Assembly: GCA_040509055.1 (NCBI GenBank)
Contig: JBEVLT010000297.1
Location: 1 to 20,384, forward strand
DNA length: 20,384 bases
Source: JAJKIP01 sp040509055
GTDB taxonomy: Bacteria; Bacteroidota; Bacteroidia; Chitinophagales; Chitinophagaceae
Direction of reading: 5' to 3'
This document shows, one piece after another, positions 1 through 7,525 of the stretch. The notes under the pieces are model-generated. The model was not told the DNA's origin and searched no databases. It was given only the letters and a program-made list of their open reading frames with translations. How positions within the stretch are numbered: the first letter of the stretch is position 1; the number at the start of each line of letters is the position of its first letter. Position numbers and translations under genes: made by a program.

Positions 1-32
1 AGCAAGGCCATAACCATATAAAAAAACCGCAT
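1..32 (-). CDS. Partial CDS: N-terminal codons of a probable exported protein (possibly LolA)
   Basis: Only the first ten codons plus two bases are present, reading MRFFYMVMAL and then Leu, from an ATG at 32-30 on the minus strand. The short basic-plus-hydrophobic start is what an export signal looks like. A candidate Bacteroidota promoter lies upstream at 105-73, and ftsK ends on the same strand 156 bases before. From memory, ftsK in Bacteroidota is often followed by lolA, the periplasmic lipoprotein carrier, so that is the best guess. Nothing in ten residues proves it, and the gene could be any secreted or membrane protein. Confidence 0.4.
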   Translation of the reverse strand, partial: MRFFYMVMAL

Positions 33-72
33 GATGTTAATTTTAAATTAAAGTCCACCCGTATAAAGGCGG

Positions 73-105
73 CAAAAATAAGTAATTACGCTAATAGACA
101 GGCAA
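73..105 (-). promoter_or_regulatory. Candidate Bacteroidota promoter for the gene leaving the left edge
   Basis: On the minus strand a -7 box TATTTTTG (80-73) matches the TAnnTTTG consensus. A TTG at 105-103 lies 22 bases upstream as a possible -33 element. The box is about 40 bases ahead of the ATG at 32. Because a terminator closes ftsK just before it, an independent promoter here makes sense. The call is by motif only. Confidence 0.5.
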
Positions 106-164
106 TGATTGTACCGGGTTGCAAGCAGGCCAAAAAAGCACCGGATCATGTACTGCGGCCGGGG

Positions 165-200
165 AAAAAGGCATGGGATTTCCACAGATCATCCCAATGC
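165..200 (-). terminator. Factor-independent terminator overlapping the ftsK stop codon
   Basis: On the minus strand GCATTGGGAT (200-191) pairs with ATCCCATGC (179-171). This gives nine base pairs with one bulged base around an 11-base loop, followed directly by CTTTTT (170-165). The upstream arm is built from the last ftsK codons (GCA TTG GGA T), and the TGA stop (191-189) begins at the last base of that arm and runs into the loop. This is the best terminator in the window. Confidence 0.6.
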
Positions 201-2789
201 GTCGAGATGTTGCTGCAGGTCCATCTCGGTCCGGATCAGCACATCGCGGGCCTTGCTGCCCTGGCTGGGGCCTACGATGCCAGCCGCTTCCAGCTGGTCC
301 ATCAGCCGGCCGGCGCGGTTGTAGCCCAGCTTCATCCGGCGCTGCAGCAGCGAGGTGGAGCCGATCTGGTTTTGCACGATCAGGCGGGCCGCATCTTCAA
401 ACAGGGAGTCGCGGTCGGCCGCATCAAAGTCCCTGCCTTCCAGCTCCTTTTCATCCACGTATTCCGGCAGCAGGAAGGCCTGCGGGTAACCGCGCTGTTC
501 GCTGATAAAATCGACGATGCCTTCCACTTCCGGCGTATCCACAAAGGCACATTGCAGGCGGGTCAGTTCGCCATGGTGAGAGATAAGCATATCCCCTTTG
601 CCGATCAGCTGCTCGGCGCCGCCGGTATCGAGAATGGTGCGGGAGTCTATCTTGGAAGACACTTTGAACGCGATGCGTGACGGGAAGTTGGCCTTGATGG
701 TACCCGTGATGATGTTGACAGAAGGCCGCTGGGTAGCGATGATCAGGTGTACGCCTACGGCACGGGCCAGCTGCGCCAGCCGGGCAATCGGCATTTCCAC
801 TTCCTTGCCTGCCGTCATGATCAGGTCGGCAAACTCGTCGATCACCAGCACGATAAACGGCAGGTACTGGTGCCCTTTCTGCGGGTTCAGCTTGCGTTTG
901 ACGAATTTTTCGTTGTACTCCTTGATGTTGCGGGCGCCGGCTTCTTTGAGCAGGTCGTACCGGTTGTCCATTTCGATGCAGAGCGCATTCAGCGTATGGA
1001 CCACTTTCTTCGTATCGGTAATGATGGCTTCCTCCTCGCCGGGCAGCTTGGCCAGGAAATGCTTTTCGATATGCCGGTAGATGCTGAGCTCTACCTTTTT
1101 GGGATCGATCAGCACCAGCTTCAGCTGAGAAGGGTGTTTTTTGTACAGCAGGGACACCAGGATGGCATTCAACCCCACGGATTTACCCTGTCCTGTAGCG
1201 CCGGCCATCAGCAGGTGAGGCATGGAGGCCAGGTCTACGATGAAATTATCGTTGTCGATCTTCTTGCCGATGCCGATGGGCAGGCTATGGTTATTGTGCT
1301 GGAACTTGTCGGAAGCCAGCAGTGTCTTCATGCTCACCACGGTTTTCTTCACGTTGGGCACTTCAATGCCGATGGTGCCTTTGCCGGGTATCGGGGCAAT
1401 GATGCGGATGCCGAGTGCCGCCAGGCTCAGGGCGATATCATCTTCCAGGTTCTTGATCTTCGAGATGCGCACACCGGCTGCCGGTACGATCTCGTACAGC
1501 GTGACGGTAGGGCCTACGGTAGCGCTGATCTTCTGTATCTCGATGGCATAATTGCGCAGGGTGGCAATGATCTGGTTCTTGTTGGTCTCCAGCTCGCCGG
1601 CATCCTGTATGATCTTTTCGCTGCCGTGCGTTTCCAGCAGGTTGAGCGTGGGATATTTGTAATCGCGCAGGTCCAGGGTAGGCTCATAAGGCGCCAGGTT
1701 CTTCAGCTTTTCTTCCGCTTCTGCCTCCTCCTCTTCCGGCTTGTCCGGTATGGTCTTGATCTCCAGCGGCAGGTCGTCCTGCTCCGCAGACTTTACGGGT
1801 TTTTGTACCGGCGGCGGGATAAAGACTTCCGGTTCCGGTCCGGGAGTATAGTCCGGCTCCACCGGCGGCTCCTCTTCATGCGTGTGCAGCAGGTCGCTCA
1901 CGATCTCCTTTTCCACCGGCGATTCTTCCTGCAGCGGTATTTCCGGTTCTTCCTTCTCGATGATGTTGAACTCGTATGCAGGCTTTTCATCCGGAAAAAC
2001 CGGCGTGATCATTTTTTCACCGGGCCGCATGGAGTTGGCGGTAAGCGGTTTCACAGGTTCGGGTTCCGGCACGTCTTCGCTTACGGGCACGGGCAACAGT
2101 GTTTGTTCTGTTTCTTCAGCAAGCTCTTCTGCAGCAGGCGCCTGCTGCTGCCTGCGCGGCAGGTGAAAGGAAGGATTGAACTGCCAGATGAAATAGGCAA
2201 AGGCCACTACCAGCAATACGGCTGCCGTGCCCACGTTGCCAAACACCGATACCAGCTTATCGCTGATCATACGCCCCACCGCCCCGCCAAAAGCAAATTC
2301 GCTGGAGGCAAACACAAAGGCCAGCGCTACGGACAGTACCACCAGCCCGACAGTTACGTACTTCAGGTTGCGCCAGATGGAAAACACTTTGCGGTTCACC
2401 AGCAGGTTGATGCCGACCACGAAAAAGAACGTACAGACCAGCAGCGATGCTACCCCGAAGCCGTTGACGATAAAAAAGTAAGAGATCACAGCTCCCAGGC
2501 GGCCCAGCAGGTTCATGGCCGGTTTATCGTCATCGAGCAGGGCGCTCATACCCCGGCTGGCAATATCCTGGTCTTCGTGCCAGGTAAAGAAATAAGAGAC
2601 AAAAGCGATACAAAGAAAAATGGCGATAAGCAATGACACCGCGCCTGTGATCTTCCAGGTCCGCTCATCGCGGGCCAGCTCTTTCAGGTTGATATTCTCT
2701 TCTTTCTCCGGTTTCCAGGCCTTAGCATCGGCCTTTTTTGTTTTGCCGGTGGCTGCTTTGGCTGGCGCCGTTTTCGACTTCTTCGCCAT
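189..2789 (-). CDS. ftsK: DNA translocase FtsK (FtsK/SpoIIIE family)
   Basis: FtsK is a membrane-anchored, ATP-driven double-stranded DNA pump that clears the terminus region through the closing septum. The 866-residue product has the full layout. About 45 basic and charged residues are followed by four membrane segments (roughly 48-70, 96-131, 143-163, 180-203). A Pro/Glu-rich linker of about 150 residues comes next. The alpha/beta motor carries Walker A GATGQGKS (about 530-537), Walker B LVIDEFAD (about 648-655) and the IIATQRPS segment, and a winged-helix gamma domain covers about the last 65 residues (QRRMKLGYNRAGRLMDQLE). The ATG at 2789 is preferred because an upstream in-frame TTG (2798) falls inside a -7 promoter box. 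Length and order are normal for Bacteroidota FtsK, and the identification is very secure. Confidence 0.97.
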   Translation of the reverse strand: MAKKSKTAPAKAATGKTKKADAKAWKPEKEENINLKELARDERTWKITGAVSLLIAIFLCIAFVSYFFTWHEDQDIASRGMSALLDDDKPAMNLLGRLGAVISYFFIVNGFGVASLLVCTFFFVVGINLLVNRKVFSIWRNLKYVTVGLVVLSVALAFVFASSEFAFGGAVGRMISDKLVSVFGNVGTAAVLLVVAFAYFIWQFNPSFHLPRRQQQAPAAEELAEETEQTLLPVPVSEDVPEPEPVKPLTANSMRPGEKMITPVFPDEKPAYEFNIIEKEEPEIPLQEESPVEKEIVSDLLHTHEEEPPVEPDYTPGPEPEVFIPPPVQKPVKSAEQDDLPLEIKTIPDKPEEEEAEAEEKLKNLAPYEPTLDLRDYKYPTLNLLETHGSEKIIQDAGELETNKNQIIATLRNYAIEIQKISATVGPTVTLYEIVPAAGVRISKIKNLEDDIALSLAALGIRIIAPIPGKGTIGIEVPNVKKTVVSMKTLLASDKFQHNNHSLPIGIGKKIDNDNFIVDLASMPHLLMAGATGQGKSVGLNAILVSLLYKKHPSQLKLVLIDPKKVELSIYRHIEKHFLAKLPGEEEAIITDTKKVVHTLNALCIEMDNRYDLLKEAGARNIKEYNEKFVKRKLNPQKGHQYLPFIVLVIDEFADLIMTAGKEVEMPIARLAQLARAVGVHLIIATQRPSVNIITGTIKANFPSRIAFKVSSKIDSRTILDTGGAEQLIGKGDMLISHHGELTRLQCAFVDTPEVEGIVDFISEQRGYPQAFLLPEYVDEKELEGRDFDAADRDSLFEDAARLIVQNQIGSTSLLQRRMKLGYNRAGRLMDQLEAAGIVGPSQGSKARDVLIRTEMDLQQHLDALG

Positions 2790-2795
2790 ATTGAA

Positions 2796-2803
2796 CAAAG
2801 ATA
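2796..2803 (-). promoter_or_regulatory. -7 promoter box of ftsK
   Basis: TATCTTTG on the minus strand matches TAnnTTTG and ends seven bases before the ATG at 2789. No TTG is found at the usual 19-22 base spacing; the nearest is 27 bases upstream. If the box is used, the transcript leader is nearly absent. It also rules out the in-frame TTG at 2798 as a start codon. Confidence 0.45.
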
Positions 2804-2904
2804 GCTATAGTTTATATTCTTCCACTGCGGCAAGAAACCCCCGCTGCATCTCATCTATCCGTACCCGCCTGGAAATGAAATTATAAAAACAACAGGGCAA
2901 ATAG

Positions 2905-2912
2905 TACATTTG
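2905..2912 (+). promoter_or_regulatory. -7 promoter box of the membrane histidine kinase gene
   Basis: TACATTTG matches TAnnTTTG and lies 27 bases before the ATG at 2940. No good -33 TTG is seen at the expected distance. The box overlaps an in-frame TTG (2910-2912), which is therefore an unlikely start. Together with the ftsK box it makes 2790-2939 a divergent promoter region. Confidence 0.45.
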
Positions 2913-2939
2913 GAAACACTGCTCACCCAGACCCATTCC

Positions 2940-4841
2940 ATGAACAGGTATACCCTCTCCGTTATATCGCTGTTCCTGATCGTTGCATCCGGCACCCTGT
3001 ACGCACAGGATACCAACCGGGTGGTTTATACCGACATCAGTAAGATAACATTATCCCGGCAAATGCCCGGACCGGCATTCGATTTTGCCTATACCGACCC
3101 CGCCGTGCCACTACCGGCATCCTACCCGGCACTTGCTTTTCAAACCAGTTCCCGTAAAAAGACCATCCCGGTGCGGTGCGTGACCCAAAGAACGATCGTC
3201 CGGTTTCAGGTTTGCAATACAGCCGACACCGCCGTCAGCGTTTGGTTTTTTCCCGGCATTTATTTCCGCAATATCCGGTTGTACAGGGTCAGGGCGCATA
3301 CCCCGGAAGACATTCCTTCCCTACAGCCGGATCATCCGGATGGTATATCGTACCGGCTCCTGTCGCTCCCGGCACACGATTCGGCCACCATCCTGGCAGA
3401 GCTGACGCCGGTAAAAACTTATCTCAACAAAACAGACCCGCAGCTGATCAGCCTCGCCTATCTCGATGGCTTTGTGCAATCATTGCATTTTTCCAATCCC
3501 CGGTCCAACCTGATCACCTACGTTTTTTGCGGGTTGCTGCTCATGATGGTACTCTATTCGCTGTCCAATTATTTCCAGGACCGCAACCGCGAATTCCTCT
3601 ATTATTCGGCCTATGCTTTCTTTCTCGGGCTGATGCTGTTCCTGAAAGCCGCCTACAGCTTTCACACCACCCGGATGAGCTTTTTCCAGGAAGAATACCT
3701 CGATTACGTGATGCAGAGCGCCGGCCACCTGTTTTACATCGTGTTCATGCAGCAGTTCCTGCTCACCCGGACCCGGCATCCCTTCTTGCACCGGTTGTAC
3801 CAGGCCGGGATCGTGCTGCTGGTACTTTCCGTATCAGGCTACAGCTGGTTTCATTTCTTTAGCGCCAACTTCGTGGCGGAAAACGCCATCGAGAATTTTA
3901 CCAAGCTGCTCCTGCTGGCCATGGCGGCCGTCTTCCTGGTGTACAGCTTCCTGCTCCGCAAAGACAGGCTGCTGCGTTACCTGTTCCGGGGCAACCTGTG
4001 CCTGCTGTTTTTTTCATTGCTTTCGCAGATCATGGTCATGTCGCCCGGCATCGCTGCGGTGTTACCCGGTGTGCTGCGGTCTTCTCTTTTTTATTACGAG
4101 ATCGGTTTGTTCCTGGAGCTGGTCTTCTTCCTGGCGGGGCTGAACTATAAGCACCGCACGCAGCTGATGATGCAGGCCGGGGAGCGGGAACGGCTGCGGG
4201 CCGAGAACCAGATGAAAGAATACGAAAAAGAGCTGGCCGTTTTCAAAGCGCAGCAGGAAGAAAGGGAACGCATTTCCGCGGATATGCACGACGAGCTGGG
4301 GTCGGGCATGACGGCGATCCGGCTGATGAGCGAGATAGCCCGCAACAAAATGAAGCAGGACACACCGGTCGAAATCGACAAGATCTCCCACTCGGCCGAT
4401 GAAGTGCTGAACAAGATGAACGCCATCATCTGGAGTATGAACAGCGACAACGATACCGTAGACAACCTGGTGTTCTATATCCGCGCTTATGCACAGGAAT
4501 ATTTTGAGAACACACCTATGCGGTGCATTGTCAGGGTACCTCACCATATCGAAAACAAAGAAGTAAGCGGCGACAAGCGGCGCAATGTATTCCTGTGCGT
4601 GAAGGAAACGCTGAACAATGCCGTGAAGCACTCCCGCGCATCGGAGATCAGGATCGATATGACCCTGCAGGATACCCTCGATATACGCATTGCCGATAAC
4701 GGGGTGGGCATCGACATGGACAGCCTGCGCCGTTTCGGTAACGGGCTGAAAAATATCGCGAAACGGATGGAAAGCATCGGCGGCAGCTACCGCATTGAAA
4801 ACTGCAACGGTACGCTCACGGTGCTCAGCCTGCCCTTATGA
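2940..4841 (+). CDS. 7TM-DISM-type sensor histidine kinase (HisKA_3/NarX-like)
   Basis: This is a membrane sensor kinase that should autophosphorylate on a histidine and pass the phosphate to a response regulator. The 633-residue product has a signal peptide (1-22, ending in a typical ALxA-like LYAQ), then an extracytoplasmic domain of about 165 residues of the 7TMR-DISM type. About seven membrane segments follow (roughly 189-403). A coiled-coil stretch (about 412-440) leads to the dimerisation helix EERERISADMHDELGSG with the phosphate-accepting His450. The ATPase domain has an N box KETLNNAVKHS, a G1 box IADNGVGID and a G2 box GNGLKNIAKRM. Kinases of this subclass normally signal to LuxR-type regulators, but none is next to it, so it is an orphan in this window. 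The start at 2940 gives the clean signal peptide. Its ligand is unknown. Confidence 0.88.
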   Translation: MNRYTLSVISLFLIVASGTLYAQDTNRVVYTDISKITLSRQMPGPAFDFAYTDPAVPLPASYPALAFQTSSRKKTIPVRCVTQRTIVRFQVCNTADTAVSVWFFPGIYFRNIRLYRVRAHTPEDIPSLQPDHPDGISYRLLSLPAHDSATILAELTPVKTYLNKTDPQLISLAYLDGFVQSLHFSNPRSNLITYVFCGLLLMMVLYSLSNYFQDRNREFLYYSAYAFFLGLMLFLKAAYSFHTTRMSFFQEEYLDYVMQSAGHLFYIVFMQQFLLTRTRHPFLHRLYQAGIVLLVLSVSGYSWFHFFSANFVAENAIENFTKLLLLAMAAVFLVYSFLLRKDRLLRYLFRGNLCLLFFSLLSQIMVMSPGIAAVLPGVLRSSLFYYEIGLFLELVFFLAGLNYKHRTQLMMQAGERERLRAENQMKEYEKELAVFKAQQEERERISADMHDELGSGMTAIRLMSEIARNKMKQDTPVEIDKISHSADEVLNKMNAIIWSMNSDNDTVDNLVFYIRAYAQEYFENTPMRCIVRVPHHIENKEVSGDKRRNVFLCVKETLNNAVKHSRASEIRIDMTLQDTLDIRIADNGVGIDMDSLRRFGNGLKNIAKRMESIGGSYRIENCNGTLTVLSLPL

Positions 4842-5234
4842 GCTTTTCTTGCCCATGGCGCCGATCCATAGCAGCAGCCAGCCCGCGATGAAAAAGACGC
4901 CCCCGAGCGGCGTCACGGGACCAACCACGTTGATGATCCCGCTTTCCCGGATCTTCAGAAAAGTAAGCAGGTACAGCGACCCGGAAAATAAAATGATACC
5001 GGTAATAAAGCAACTGCCGGCCCAACGGATATAGCGGTGCGGCAGCCTGTCGTGGATCAATGCCACGGCCAGCAGGGCCAGCGCATGATAGATCTGGTAT
5101 TGCACCGCGGTCTGAAACCCGTGCAGCACGGTTTCGTCCTGCGTGATCTTTTGAAGGCCATGAGCGCCAAAAGCGCCGAGCGCTACTCCCAGGCCGCCCA
5201 AAAAAGCGCCTGCGGTAAGAAAGGGTCTATACAT
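4836..5234 (-). CDS. DUF423 family small membrane protein (YgdD/TMEM256-like)
   Basis: This is a 132-residue inner-membrane protein of unknown function with four hydrophobic segments (about 5-27, 44-62, 70-92, 99-125). The family signature is clear: GAFGAHGL near residues 21-28, QYQIYHALALL near 46-56, the GSLYLL stretch near 85-90, and a VTPLGGxxFIAGW motif near the C-terminus. Its start lies eight bases inside the end of aroK, so the two are almost certainly cotranscribed and probably translationally coupled. Its stop TAA overlaps the stop of the convergent kinase gene inside one TTATGA hexamer (4836-4841). The family assignment is firm, but no biochemical role is established for it. Confidence 0.9.
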   Translation of the reverse strand: MYRPFLTAGAFLGGLGVALGAFGAHGLQKITQDETVLHGFQTAVQYQIYHALALLAVALIHDRLPHRYIRWAGSCFITGIILFSGSLYLLTFLKIRESGIINVVGPVTPLGGVFFIAGWLLLWIGAMGKKSS

Positions 5235-5733
5235 GAAATATTTTTTCGATTAACCGATCCAGCTCTATTTTGTTTTCCTGTATGGTTATGCCGGCCTGCT
5301 CATAATAGATCTTCCGGTCGGAAAACTTTTTGATGATATACGATCGCAGCTGCTCGTCGGACAAATCTTTGAGCAGCGGTCTTTTGGCCTTGCCCTTCAG
5401 CAGCCGCTCAAACAACATGGCAACCGGTGTATCCAGCCATACCGTGGTACCGGCCTGGTTCATGTACTCGATATTGTTGAAATAGCAGGGCGTGCCGCCG
5501 CCGCAGGCCATCACCAGCGAATCATGGCTTTCCGTAATGATGTGCAGGGTTTCTTTCTCCAGCTGACGGAAGTACTCCTCTCCGTTCGCTTCAAATATTT
5601 CGTTGACGCTTTTCCCCTCCTGCTCCACGATCTGCTCGTCCAGGTCGTAAAAGGGTATGCTGAGCTTTTTGCTCAGTCGCAGCCCCCAGTGGGTTTTCCC
5701 GGAGCCCATAAAGCCGATGAGGAAGATTTTCAT
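5227..5733 (-). CDS. aroK: Shikimate kinase
   Basis: It catalyses ATP-dependent phosphorylation of shikimate to shikimate 3-phosphate in the cytoplasmic chorismate pathway that leads to aromatic amino acids. The 168 residues show all expected elements: Walker A GFMGSGKT (7-14), the DLDE motif (30-33) whose acidic residues contact magnesium and shikimate, Arg56 in EEYFRQLE, the ACGGGTP glycine loop (76-82), and the lid arginine in KRPLL (near 118). Length is normal for a stand-alone AroK. It sits 68 bases downstream of gcdH with a strong hairpin between them, and overlaps the DUF423 gene by eight bases. No separate TAnnTTTG box is visible in the short gap, so it may depend on a promoter upstream of gcdH. 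Confidence 0.95.
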   Translation of the reverse strand: MKIFLIGFMGSGKTHWGLRLSKKLSIPFYDLDEQIVEQEGKSVNEIFEANGEEYFRQLEKETLHIITESHDSLVMACGGGTPCYFNNIEYMNQAGTTVWLDTPVAMLFERLLKGKAKRPLLKDLSDEQLRSYIIKKFSDRKIYYEQAGITIQENKIELDRLIEKIFHV

Positions 5734-5755
5734 AAACGGAGATATTAAGCCCGAA

Positions 5756-5798
5756 GTCTGAGGCCGGAGGTAAGAAGTCAGAACCCCCGACCTCAGAC
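5756..5798 (-). repeat. Long intergenic hairpin (inverted repeat) between gcdH and aroK
   Basis: Two 16-base arms (5756-5771 and 5783-5798) flank an 11-base loop. In the minus-strand transcript all 16 positions pair, two of them as G-U wobbles; the outermost eight base pairs (GTCTGAGG with CCTCAGAC) are perfect. The hairpin starts four bases after the gcdH stop and ends 22 bases before the aroK ATG. No U-run follows it, so it is not a standard factor-independent terminator. The GAAGTC/CTCAGAC wording resembles dispersed intergenic repeats, and an mRNA-stability or attenuation role is an alternative. Pairing is seen; function is inferred. Confidence 0.6.
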
Positions 5799-5801
5799 CC
5801 C

Positions 5802-6986
5802 TTACTTAAATGCATTGAAACCGGTAACATCCATGCCCGTGATCAGCAAATGGATATCGTGTGTGCCCTCGTAGGTGATCACGCTCTCCAGGTTCATCAT
5901 GTGCCGCATCACGCTGTATTCGCCGGTAATGCCCATACCGCCCAGCATCTGCCTTGCATCCCGGGTGATCTGCGTGGCGATCTCGCAGGCATTCCGCTTG
6001 GCCATGCTCACCTGCTGCGGCGTCACCTTACCTTCGTTGGCCAGTACGCCGAGCCGCCAGTTCAGCAGCTGGGCTTTGGTGATCTCGGTCAGCATTTCCG
6101 CCAGCTTTTTCTGCTGCAGCTGGAAGGCGCCGATCGGCTTGCCAAACTGCTGCCTTTCTTTAGAATAGCGCAGCGCGGTATCGTAGCAATCCATGGCCGC
6201 ACCGACAGCGCCCCAGGCAATGCCATACCGGGCCTTGGTGAGGCAACCCAGCGGGCCCTTCAGTCCTTTTACACCGGGTAAAATATTTTCCTTTGGCACT
6301 TTTACATTGTCAAATACCAGCTCGCCGGTGGCAGAAGCGCGCAGGCTCCATTTGCCGTGCGTGGTGGGTGTGCTGAATCCTTCCATACCGCGTTCGAGGA
6401 TCAACCCTTTTACATCACCGTTCTCATCTTTGGCCCATACCACGGCTACCTGTGAAAAAGGAGCATTGCTGATCCACATTTTGGCCCCGTTCAATACCAC
6501 GTGGTCGCCGGCATCTTTGAAGTTGCTGAGCATGCTGGACGGGTCGCTGCCATGATCAGGCTCCGTCAGCCCGAAGCAACCCAGCCATTCGCCGCTGGCC
6601 AGTTTGGGCAAATATTTTTTGCGCTGCTCTTCGCTGCCGTAGGCATAGATCGGGTACATGACCAGCGAACCCTGTACAGAGGCTGTGGAGCGCACCCCGC
6701 TGTCGCCCCGCTCCAGTTCCTGCATCATCAGCCCGTAGCTGATATAATCCAGTCCGCCGCCACCGTATTGTTCGGGAATGGTCGGCCCGAAGCAGCCCAG
6801 GTCACCCAGTTGCTTTACGATATGCTGCGGGAACTCGGCTTTTTGCGCATAGTCTTCGATAACCGGAGAAATTTCTTTTTTGACATAGCTGCGTACCGAT
6901 TCGCGGATCAGCAGTTGTTCTTCTGTCAATAATTCATCAAGCTTGAAATAGTCGGGACTGGTAAAAAGGTCGGTACGTGCCGCCAT
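5802..6986 (-). CDS. gcdH: Acyl-CoA dehydrogenase, glutaryl-CoA dehydrogenase type
   Basis: This is a flavoenzyme that oxidises and decarboxylates glutaryl-CoA to crotonyl-CoA in lysine and tryptophan breakdown. The 394 residues carry the acyl-CoA dehydrogenase fold with FAD-binding stretches (GCFGLTEPDHGSDPSS about 136-151, KMWISNAP about 169-176). The catalytic base is Glu373 in TYEGTHDIH. Points specific to glutaryl-CoA dehydrogenase, compared from memory with the human enzyme, are LERGDSGVRS (its Arg99 would bind the substrate carboxylate), YPIYAYGSEEQRKKYLP, KARYGIAWGAVGAA and MAKRNACEIA. The ATG at 6986 fits the family N-terminus; the frame stays open 402 bases further upstream, but that part has no family similarity and overlaps another gene. 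It is the first gene of the gcdH-aroK-DUF423 run. A related short-chain acyl-CoA substrate cannot be fully excluded. Confidence 0.88.
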   Translation of the reverse strand: MAARTDLFTSPDYFKLDELLTEEQLLIRESVRSYVKKEISPVIEDYAQKAEFPQHIVKQLGDLGCFGPTIPEQYGGGGLDYISYGLMMQELERGDSGVRSTASVQGSLVMYPIYAYGSEEQRKKYLPKLASGEWLGCFGLTEPDHGSDPSSMLSNFKDAGDHVVLNGAKMWISNAPFSQVAVVWAKDENGDVKGLILERGMEGFSTPTTHGKWSLRASATGELVFDNVKVPKENILPGVKGLKGPLGCLTKARYGIAWGAVGAAMDCYDTALRYSKERQQFGKPIGAFQLQQKKLAEMLTEITKAQLLNWRLGVLANEGKVTPQQVSMAKRNACEIATQITRDARQMLGGMGITGEYSVMRHMMNLESVITYEGTHDIHLLITGMDVTGFNAFK

Positions 6987-7044
6987 AGCGCAATCGGGTT
7001 TGCTGCGAAGGTAACGGATTGGTGAAAAATGGGGATATTGGACT

Positions 7045-7458
7045 ATGGAACAACAGGCTGCCGGGCTGATTTTGAGAAATGTTTTCCCGGTTATTGCAGG
7101 AGTGGCGGCAGCTATGGGCTGCAGTATTGTACTTATCCTGTTTTTCTTTGCCAATGGCCAGCTAAGTTGGGGAGGCGACACCAAAGCAGAAGCCGGACAG
7201 GTTGAACATTCTAATATACTCTGCCTGGTGATGATCCTGTCAGCCAGTAGCTTTTTTGCAGGATTGATAGTAGCCGCTGTAGCCACCCGGAAACTTGTTG
7301 CCGCAGTTGTCACCGGTATTTTGTTGACCGTAGGTTGCCTGCTGACGGGGGGTGCACTTTCCCCATGGGTAGACATACCACTGATCACCGTATTTTCACT
7401 GACCGGCGGATGGCTGATTTCCCGGCATAGAATAAAAACTGAATCCGTGTCTCAATAG
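7045..7458 (+). CDS. Hypothetical four-helix membrane protein
   Basis: I do not recognise a family. The 137 residues contain four hydrophobic segments (about 10-36, 57-81, 84-104, 108-126). A short polar loop rich in Gly, Glu and Ala lies between the first two, and a basic tail (ISRHRIKTE) follows the last. The ATG at 7045 starts 58 bases from the divergent gcdH start. Base composition is a little lower in G+C than the neighbouring genes. It is 67 bases upstream of ku on the same strand, but nothing in it suggests a DNA repair role. Coding character is supported by the membrane pattern only, so it could be an unrelated insertion into this intergenic space. Confidence 0.65.
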   Translation: MEQQAAGLILRNVFPVIAGVAAAMGCSIVLILFFFANGQLSWGGDTKAEAGQVEHSNILCLVMILSASSFFAGLIVAAVATRKLVAAVVTGILLTVGCLLTGGALSPWVDIPLITVFSLTGGWLISRHRIKTESVSQ

Positions 7459-7525
7459 TGCTTTGGGCCTCATCGTTTGACAGATTGGCATGTTTTTGCC
7501 TTAAAATATCAATAAACCCATTGAT

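Noticed and set aside
747..2636. A 629-codon open frame on the plus strand inside ftsK
   Set aside because: It is antisense to an unmistakable FtsK with intact motor motifs; the translation is low-complexity, rich in His, Gln, Arg and Phe with no domain. It comes from the codon bias of the real gene.
6987..7388. N-terminal extension of the acyl-CoA dehydrogenase by 134 residues
   Set aside because: The extra part is Thr/Ala/Pro-rich, unrelated to the family, and overlaps the membrane protein gene at 7045-7458; the ATG at 6986 matches the usual family start.
7477..7508. A TTGACA and TAAAAT pair upstream of ku resembling a sigma-70 promoter
   Set aside because: The spacer is 19 bases, the second box is weak, and Bacteroidota use a different consensus; likely chance.
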